The notes below the pieces were generated by a model. The model was not told the origin of the DNA. It made no database searches and was given only the letters and a program-made list of their open reading frames with translations. From the NCBI GenBank assembly GCA_019914945.1, contig CM034103.1, positions 372,001 through 436,000 on the forward strand: a DNA stretch of 64,000 bases, read 5' to 3'. Numbering within the stretch: the stretch's first letter is position 1; each line of letters begins with the position of its first letter. Of this stretch, positions 55,856 to 64,000 are shown one piece after another. The DNA comes from Typha latifolia (Eukaryota; Streptophyta; Magnoliopsida; Poales; Typhaceae). Both the position numbers and the translations under genes were made by a program.

Positions 55856-56755
55856 CTCTCCTCTTGTTGTGGTTGGTTCGCATTAACTAGTTCTTGCTAA
55901 AAGACAATTAAGAAGCCTTTCTTATATCATGAGGAAATGGAGGAGGAGGAGGAGGAGGAGGAGAAGGAGTTGCATGGATTTCATGATGGATGATGATCGG
56001 AGAGGTATGTGTTTCTCGTGGCAATACCATGGCATATCTCATGACATTGCCATTGAATCATTGATCGATCATAGATTGCAATGTAACTGACTTGCTATTA
56101 TATGATGGTAAAATTTATCTGCAAGAACTCATCAAGGACTCTTTTGGTTAAAGCCCACGTCAACAAGCCCAATGCCGGCCCGTTGTTCTTTCATAAACAA
56201 AGGCTGAGGCAAAAATTATTGAAATATTGAATGCCACGATACCACGTGCTTCCCACGCGCTGCAACCTTTTCTTCCGCTGACTTGGCACGTCAGCCGTTA
56301 CGTAACACGCGTGGCGCTGATAGAGCAGCGAGCATTCCTACAGGCCGATCCGGAACTTCCCCATAACTCCCCCACAGGTTCGTGATGGAAAATTGCATTT
56401 AGCACCTTGTTAAATGCAAATTTCGCTCTAATAAAAATTGTACGGGATGAGATTGTTGAGTAGTCAAAAGACAGAGACTGGATCGTAAAATCACATAATT
56501 GGTGTTGTTTAAATCAAAATTTCGGTATAATTATTTGGGGAAGTTTTTGTTTCTTTTCCGCGCACCATATATAATAATCCTTTTGACTGCGAGCTCGCTC
56601 TTCCTTCCGCTTTTATCCATCGCGTCTCCTCTTTCTTCTTTCTCGTTAGAAAAAAGAAAGAAAGAAAGAATGAATGAATAAATAAATAGAGGAAGAATTA
56701 TAGAGGTAGGGAAGAAGAAGACGACGTATGAAATCCTAGAGCTCTGATCGGAGTC
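55856..56755. promoter_or_regulatory. Bidirectional promoter region between the GT14 and BRUTUS genes
   Basis: The two start codons point away from each other, 900 bases apart. A GGA-repeat tract lies at about 55935-55975, in the GT14 leader. An ACGT-rich cluster lies at 56243-56313: a G-box CACGTG at 56243-56248, CACGCG, GCACGTCAGC, the palindrome TACGTA at 56299-56304 and the palindrome CACGCGTG at 56306-56313. G-box-type sites fit bHLH or bZIP control; BRUTUS in Arabidopsis is induced by bHLH factors under iron deficiency. Which gene is controlled here is not shown by the sequence. Confidence 0.5.
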
Positions 56756-59700
56756 ATGGCGACGCCATTGGCAGGGGAGAGAGTTCTGTCTCTCACGCCG
56801 CCGAAAGAGGATTTGGCGCCGTCTAGTTCGTGCATTGGGAACTCGGCGCAAATTTCGCCGATCCTGATACTTCTCTATTTCCACAAGGCGATTCGGTCGG
56901 AGTTGGACCGGCTCCACCGCGCTGCCCTGGAGTTGGCCACCGAGCACGGCGGTGACGTCGAGGCGTTCGCTGTGTGCTGCCGCTTCCTCTTCGCCATCTA
57001 CAAACACCATTGCGATGCCGAAGATGCGGTAAGTTTAGGAATAACTAGTGGAGATCTCTGTAGAAATTTATTAAATATTTGGGGTTTCTGCTATAATTCT
57101 TGATGTGCTTGTGCGAAAAGATTCATTGGTTTGACTTCGCAACACAACAAACATAACACGTACGTAATATAATCATTATGCGTTTGTCTTTTGTTTTACA
57201 GGTCATCTTTCCTGCTCTTGATTCGAGGGTTAAGAACGTCGCACGGACATATCATCTCGAGCATGAAGGGGAGAGCGATCTTTTTAATCAGCTGTTTGAT
57301 TTGTTACGGTTGGATGTGCAAAATAGTGATGGCTTTCGGCGAGAACTTGCGTCATGCACTAGAGCCATTCAAACATCTCTTAGTCAGCACATGTCAAAGG
57401 AAAAGGAGCAGGTAATTTCTAAATTTCCTAAAATATCTCAATAAATTACTTCTTGTCCGACCTTGATTAGTTGTCTACCTTTTTAAATAATCTCTGCTTC
57501 TTGGATTATTGGATTCATCATAATCCCTAGTATGTAATTCTCATTGGAGGATGCCACTTTTTAGGGCTCATGTGATGTTTTTGACATTATTACCATGACA
57601 ATAATCATGTAGCATCTGTGCCAAGTCTTTGCTGACAGGGTGAATGTCTCAGGTATTTCCCTTGCTTCTTGAGAAGTTCTCATTTGAAGAGCAGGCTGAT
57701 TTGGTTTGGCAGTTTTTATGCAATATCCCAGTGACTATGATGGTAGAATTCCTTCCATGGCTTTCAGCTTGTGTGTCACCTGATGAACTCCAAGATATGC
57801 TCAAATGTTTGTGCAAGATCATTCCCGAAGAAAAGCTTCTTCAGGAGGTAAATTTGTTTTCTCAATTTCCAGCTAAACATTTTAATCTCTTTGATCAAGC
57901 TACATTTAATAGTTACTTGTACAACAATGAAGGTTATATTCACTTGGATGGATGGGAAAGGAATGGTAAATGTGGTACAGGATCTTGGAGATGATTCTCC
58001 TTTAGAGAACTTTAGAAGAACTGAGCCTAGCTTGATTGTGATTGAGAAGGATCCTGAAGATCATTTCAGGAATGAAAAGACAAAACAAAAAATGTCGGAG
58101 TTGAGTGTGCTGGACTTTGGTGGGGTCCACCCAATAGATGAAATATTGCATTGGCATAATGCTATCAGAAAAGAGTTGAAGGGTATTGCAGATGAGGCAA
58201 GGAAGATACAAAATTCTGGAGATTTTTCTGATCTGCCTGCTTTCAGTTTAAGGCTTGAATTTGTTGCCGATATATGCATTTTTCATAGGTAAAGACTTCT
58301 TAGTTGCTTATTTGATCTAGAAGTAGTATTTTACATATGGTTGTTCTTTATGTTAACTTTCTAGCTTCATTTAGCATAGGATATAACTTTGGCTTCACCA
58401 ATGTCAGCACATTACAAATTACAACTTTGATCCTATAAAGCTTTCACATTTTCATTGCAAAGCTTGTTTTCCTCTTAACCCATACTGTGATCAATTCTCA
58501 TGTGCAAGACACTGGTAAACAATCATGCATAAGTACATCTTTCTATATATATATATTATCTATAAATATAGATAGATAGACAGATAGATATCATGATTTT
58601 CTCTGTTAGTTTCTAGTGACTTCCTTCCCTTCTATTCTTTTCCTGCAGTATTGCTGAAGATCAAGTTTTATTTCCAGCAGTCAATGGGGAGATTTCTTTT
58701 GTGGAGGAGCATGCAGACGAGGAAAGTCAACTCAAGAAATTTAGATACTTGATTGAACAAATTCAGGGACCAGGTGCCAAATCTCCTGCCGAATTCTGTT
58801 CGGAGTTATGTTCACATGCTGATCAGATAATGGAGACTATTGAGAAGCACTTCCACAATGAGGAAGCTAAGGTAGGTAAGTTATTATTTTATATATTCAA
58901 GTTGTTGTTGTGCGATGAGATTTGAAGAATGCTTCTCTTTTTAATGTTTCTATTTTAGGTTCTTCCTCTAGCTAGGCTGCATTTCTCTCCTGATAAGCAG
59001 CGGAAGCTTCTCTACAAAAGTATGCTTGTAATGCCCTTAAAATTGTTAGAGCGTGTTTTACCATGGCTAGTCTCCAAGTTAAATAATGTGGAGGCAATGT
59101 CCTTTCTTCAGAATATGCATCTGGCAGGTTGTATGTCATCCCTTCTAGTGACACCTCTTTAGGCCTCACGCAACCAGCATGATAATTCTTTTCTTTGGCT
59201 ATCTAAGGGTTATAATCTATTTGCCTTTTGTCTCATGCAGCTTCATCATCTGAAACTGCACTGGCCAACCTTCTCATTGGTTGGGCTTGCAAAGGACATT
59301 CCCAGGATATGTCTAATACTAGCAAGTTCATATGCTTGTCTTCCAAAGAAATTGGTTGTCCTTTAGATGATGCATATGAGTTGGTTGAATGTCAAGCCTT
59401 CTGTCTAGGTGTTTGTCCATGTAGCTCCAAGGGAAAAGCAACAGATATGAAACCTAAGAATGATGCAAGGCCAATTGAATGTGGGAACTTCTCAGAATCA
59501 AGTGGATTTGCTGATGGGGTTAGGTGTTCAGAAATTCCCAACTTGCAAGAACTCGGGTGTAGTGGAAAACCTTGTTGTGTACCTGGGTTAGGAGCAGATA
59601 GCAGAAAATTTGGGGTTAGCTCATTAGCTGCTTCGAAATCTTTTCGTTCATTCAATTACAGTTCTTCTGCTCCTTCACTATATTCCAGCCTCTTTTCCTG

Positions 59701-62700
59701 GGAGTTGGACAATATGTCATGTGATGTAGATAAGTGTGAAAAGCCAATTGACACCATATTCAAATTTCATAAAGCAATTCGCAAGGATTTAGAGTATTTG
59801 GACATAGAATCTGGAAAGCTTATTAATTGTAATGAGGATTTTCTACGACAATTCACTGGAAGATTTTGTTTATTGTGGGGCCTATATAGAGCTCATAGTA
59901 ATGCTGAGGATGATATAGTTTTTCCAGCTTTAGAGTCGAGAGAAACTCTTCATAATGTTAGCCGTTCCTACACTCTTGACCATAAACAAGAAGAGAAGCT
60001 ATTTAGAGATATTTCTGAGGCTCTTTCAGAGCTTTCACAACTGCATGATGACTTGGATCAAGTTGATGCTAAAGATGATACTGTTCTAGGAAACTCCAGA
60101 TTTTCTGAAGATGGTCTTGATTGGACAAGAAAGCGCAATGAACTTGCCACAAAGCTTCAAGGCATGTGTAAATCTATACGAGTTGCTCTGGATAATCATG
60201 TTCTAAGGGAAGAAATTGAGTTATGGCCGCTGTTTGACGAGCACTTTTCTGTGGAGGAGCAGGATAAAATTGTAGGTCGTATAATTGGAACAACAGGAGC
60301 AGAGGTCCTACAGTCCATGTTACCATGGGTAACCTCGGTACTTACTCCAGATGAGCACAACAAAATGATGGATACATGGAGGCAAACAACTAAAAATACA
60401 ATGTTCAATGATTGGCTAAATGAATGGTGGAAGGATATACCTATGTCACCGCAGCCTACAACAGAAACCTGTGACCCTCCAGAAGGTCCTTGCATGATCT
60501 TGTTTTGTTTTATTTATAGTCCATGAAACTCAGTTTTTTGGACGGTGTCAATATTTACTCTGTGATTGATACAAGATCATTTATCTTTTTTTCTTTCTTG
60601 GAAGTGAATTTTTATTATTCTATAATTTTGTGGAACTCTTAGAAATAGAGTACCAAGATAGCGATCAGATGTTCAAGCCTGGATGGAAAGATATATTTCA
60701 AATGAATCAAAATGAGCTTGAGTCGGAGATACGGAAGGTTTCTCGAGATCCAACTCTTGATCCAAGAAGAAAGGCTTATCTAATTCAAAATCTTATGACA
60801 AGGTTTTCTTGATATAGAACTGAAATTTTGTGCCATTACCTCATGGTGTAGATGGTATACTAATGCAGAACACATTTATTTCAGTCGTTGGATAGCTGCT
60901 CAGCAGAAGTTGCCTCAAATAAGGACAGAAGAGAGAACAGAAGGTGAAGATGTACCAGGTTGTTCTCCATCATTTCAAGATATGAAGAAACAAACTTTTG
61001 GCTGTGAGCACTACAAGCGAAACTGCAAACTCCTTGCTGCGTGTTGTAACAAGTTGTTTACATGCAGGTTCTGTCATGATAAAGTCAGTGACCATAGTAT
61101 GGATAGGTATAATCCTTGTTCCTCTCACATTATTTTTTTGATATATAACGAAATGGTTGAGATTATGTTTGAGAAGATTGAGGGCATATATGTTTCACAT
61201 AGTCAAACATGATAACAAAATTGAGAGCACATAGCAGTCAGAATTAAAGAACTTTTTAGAAATACCACTTAAGTTCTTTCTTGATAATTAACCCATAGAA
61301 AATTAAGAGTAATGTACTGATATTATATTTGTTTCATGGAGCAGTTGTCATCAATCAAATGTTTCAGAATTTGTTTCTTCTCCAAAATTTTCTTGTTATC
61401 TTCAGGAAAGCAACAGTGGAGATGATGTGCATGAACTGTTTGAAGATTCAACCAATTGGCCCAACTTGCAAAACACCCTCTTGTAGTGGATTATCAATGG
61501 CCAAGTATTATTGCAATATCTGCAAGTTTTTTGATGACGAAAGGTAACCATTGAGTGGCGCCAACACCTATTTTTGATATATTGGATGGAAGGAATTACA
61601 TTCTATTCTATCTTTTTGTTAACTGTTGCACACTTGCATCTGTTATGATTATTTCTGGATTAACCGTTGCAAAATGTTTTACTGTTTAAATTCTTCTTTT
61701 TGTTAGTTATGATTAAGAATATCACTAGTTCTTGATTATGCTTGGCACCAAATCAGTGCTCAGTCCTTAGTGTTTCTATTTTTCATGACTTACATGTTGG
61801 TGGAGAATCTTCCATTGTGCCGACAGGTAGATAATAAGATGTCTGAAATGGGTCTTTCAGCTTATTCTATACTGACCACAATAGGCTGTATGATCTGGAG
61901 AGTACAAGAAAAAGAAGGTTGACAGTATGTCATTACATAATGATCTGTTGACACATTGAAACTTTGCCATATGGACATGGGACTGTACAAAGTAGTACTA
62001 TGGACTGTAAAAGTAAAATCCTGGCATGAGCATTCATATTCATGGTCAGCTTCTCTGCTTTGTCAGGTTCTGGGAACACTTTCTTATTCAACATATGGAA
62101 ATTTACTCATTTAGATAGCTAGTTACTAGAAGATCTAGATATACTAAATATCAAATGTACATCTTTGTAGCTTTTAGCACAACTATTTTACGATTTTCTT
62201 GCTACCATATTTTCTTTCTGAGTTAGTTTATTTCAAAATGTTGCCATTAATTTACAATTCATATTACAAATTTAAGTATAGCTATCTTCCCTGAGTTCCT
62301 TTTTTTTTTTTAACTCTATTATATATTTTCACATGATTACTAGACCTAGAATGTCTTTTAACATTAATCTGTAGGGAGCACTACCTTGCTTTGCTATGTT
62401 CTATTCTGGATGATCTGCAAAGGGTAAACACCTTTTACCCTGAATGGCACAAGGTTTTGACATTTCTTGTCAAGAGATAGCTGTAGTAGACATAGACCTT
62501 TCACTATTAAAAATCAGTTCAATATATAATCATAGTTACAGGATAAATTAGTATAGTCTCATAGTCTTCCTCTGGGGTGTAAACAAGTTGAGCATGAACG
62601 AGTTGGGCCCAACTCAGGTTGGCTCGAGAGGTGGAAAAACTAGGCTCCTCTCGAGCTCGAGCTTGATTTCAGCTAGAAAAGCTCGGCTCGGCTCGGCTCG

Positions 62701-64000
62701 GCTCTTCTCCAGCTTTAGCTCGGCTCGATAGCTCGTAAGCTTAATGAGCTTATGTGGACTAGTTTATAATCTCTATGGAAAAAATAGCAAATAAATGGCG
62801 TAGGATAGGATTTGAATCTAAGTTGGTTAGGTTGTTAGAAATTGCTTTAACCAACTATGCTATATAACATTTATATATTTATTTTGGACTATATATGTAT
62901 ATATAATATTATCTTACATATTATATATCGACTCGAGTTCGAGCGAGCTGACTCTAGCTCGGCTCAGCTCATTAACCTTTCGAGCTCAAAAATTCAACTT
63001 GGCCGCTCGGCTCGAGCTCTAAACGACCCGAGCTCACAAGTCTTGCGAGCTGACGAGCTTTTTTGAGAGCCCTAGTCCTCATATGTCTATGCATCTACAT
63101 CTTCAATAATTTAGACCTCCAAACTGCGGAATTTTCCTTGTTATGTCTCAAGTGGTTGAGAGTTTGTCATCTGGGCCATATGGAGACTTAGCTTTGACTG
63201 GTTTGTGGGTAATAGTTTGTTAAGATGTACTAGAATTTAATCACCCTGAAAATCATTTTTCTAAACACTATCTGTGGGCAGTTTGAGAACTAATAGTTAG
63301 CTGAATTTCCTTAGAACCTCCTGTTTTAAACTTGTAATTTATCTTTGTGTACTTAGATGAGTTTCCTAAACATGCCCTCGAACTAGTGATGTATGCATCT
63401 TTAAACTTGTAATTGATCTTTCTGTTTGTAATGAATCTATCAAATAGCTATAGCATATCAAGAAATGCCCAAGTCATTGTTATCAGTTGTTAAATGGATA
63501 AACCTTTGGTATATTTGCCATAATTATCACAAAGATAATGGTCAGGAAAACTTCTCACTTAATCGATAGGGATACTTCCCATTAGAGTACTGTCTAGTTT
63601 AAACTTCTTAAGCATGGCCAGCAGGAGGGAGAGGGTGGGGGAGTCCTGTGAGTAAGAAATTCCAGGCCAGCAATATGCATTTTAAAGAAGGGTGTCACAA
63701 TGCATGAGGCTCCCAACAACTTAGGTGGAGGGAAAATGTATCCGTACTTATTCTTACTGCTGTGGAGGTTGTTCCCATAATTTGATCCCATGAATTCTTA
63801 TATGGAAGACACGATCTTTATCATCACATCATTATATAATACGCATTCATACAAAATAATTCATGTAATCTGTTACCCTTTTCTTTCCCCTTTTTGTTCC
63901 AGGACTGTATACCACTGTCCATTTTGTAATTTGTGTCGCGTGGGAAAAGGTCTTGGCACTGACTTTTTCCATTGCATGACATGCAATTGTTGCCTGGGAA
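56756..64000 (+). CDS. BTS: BRUTUS/HRZ-type hemerythrin and zinc-finger E3 ubiquitin ligase (3' end outside window)
   Basis: Eleven exons lie in the window: 56756-57028, 57202-57411, 57653-57847, 57933-58288, 58649-58871, 58959-59127, 59241-60485, 60643-60802, 60885-61106, 61406-61543 and 63903-64000 (continuing). They give about 1,096 residues of an expected 1,250. Three hemerythrin-like HHE domains are present, at about 38-190 ([29 protein letters not shown]), about 290-450 ([35 protein letters not shown]) and about 640-790 ([29 protein letters not shown]). Three domains point to BTS/HRZ rather than the two-domain BTSL group. The family block [20 protein letters not shown] follows, then the CHY zinc finger ([26 protein letters not shown]) and the CTCHY part ([20 protein letters not shown]). 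The RING and rubredoxin-type end lie beyond the window. BTS binds iron through its HHE domains and marks bHLH iron-response regulators for degradation. Intron 10 (61544-63902) is long and holds an inserted repeat. Confidence 0.95.
62573..63075. mobile_element. GAGCTCG-rich element, possible non-autonomous hAT-like copy, in BRUTUS intron 10
   Basis: The roughly 500-base segment starts TGGGGTGTAAACAAG and ends GAGAGCCCTAG, imperfect inverted ends of the TAGGG-TGTAAA kind seen in hAT-like elements. TCCTC occurs just before and just after it, a possible remnant of a target duplication. Both arms are packed with GAGCTCG and GGCTC words (for example 62681-62703), while the middle is AT-rich. No transposase is encoded. 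Confidence 0.45.

Overview
This window is nuclear DNA of a flowering plant. Genes are split by many short GT-AG introns, the intergenic DNA is AT-rich, simple repeats are frequent, and every recognised protein has plant relatives. The very GC-rich exons in the receptor-kinase cluster and in the GT14 gene suggest a monocot, probably not a grass; this is inference only. No virus, bacterial operon, CRISPR array or rRNA was seen, and no tRNA was recognised.

Layout, left to right. (1) 563-7521 (+): the 3' three quarters of a LisH/HEAT-repeat protein of the RELCH (KIAA1468) family, with one apparent U12-type AT-AC intron. (2) 8372-13460 (-): a WD40 protein of the GTS1/WDR89 family. (3) 15257-19850 (-): a NACK1/HINKEL-type cytokinetic kinesin (KIN-7), with AACGG motifs upstream that fit a G2/M promoter. 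(4) 22217-27169 (-): a DUF789 protein. (5) 28727-39193 (+): three tandem receptor-like kinases with wall-associated (GUB_WAK/WAK-assoc) ectodomains but three different kinase types. (6) 40018-45101 (+): an NAD+ carrier of the NDT1 type. (7) 46902-51674 (+): a PP2C phosphatase with a cysteine-paired C-terminal tail. (8) 52416-54358 (+): a small uncharacterised protein. (9) 54597-55855 (-): a GT14/BC10-like glycosyltransferase. (10) 56756 to the window end (+): BRUTUS/HRZ, an iron-sensing hemerythrin-RING E3 ligase, cut at its 3' end.

The housekeeping genes show no shared pathway. The receptor cluster is the most dynamic part. The ectodomain exon at 32927-33708 is almost identical to that at 36296-37079: six substitutions, all amino-acid changing, plus one net 2-bp deletion. 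Yet the first copy is spliced in phase to an S-locus (SD1)-type kinase and the second to an LRK10L-1-type kinase. The upstream member has a third, non-RD kinase. The first duplicate is frameshifted in its ectodomain, while its kinase half stays open.

Mobile DNA sits in introns: an LTR-like segment in the first receptor gene carrying four ~63-bp units with eight TTCGAA palindromes, an antisense LTR-like segment in the PP2C gene, and GAGCTCG-rich elements in several introns and spacers.

Exon boundaries were derived by hand from splice consensus, reading phase and family conservation. They agree in phase throughout, but no transcript evidence was available.
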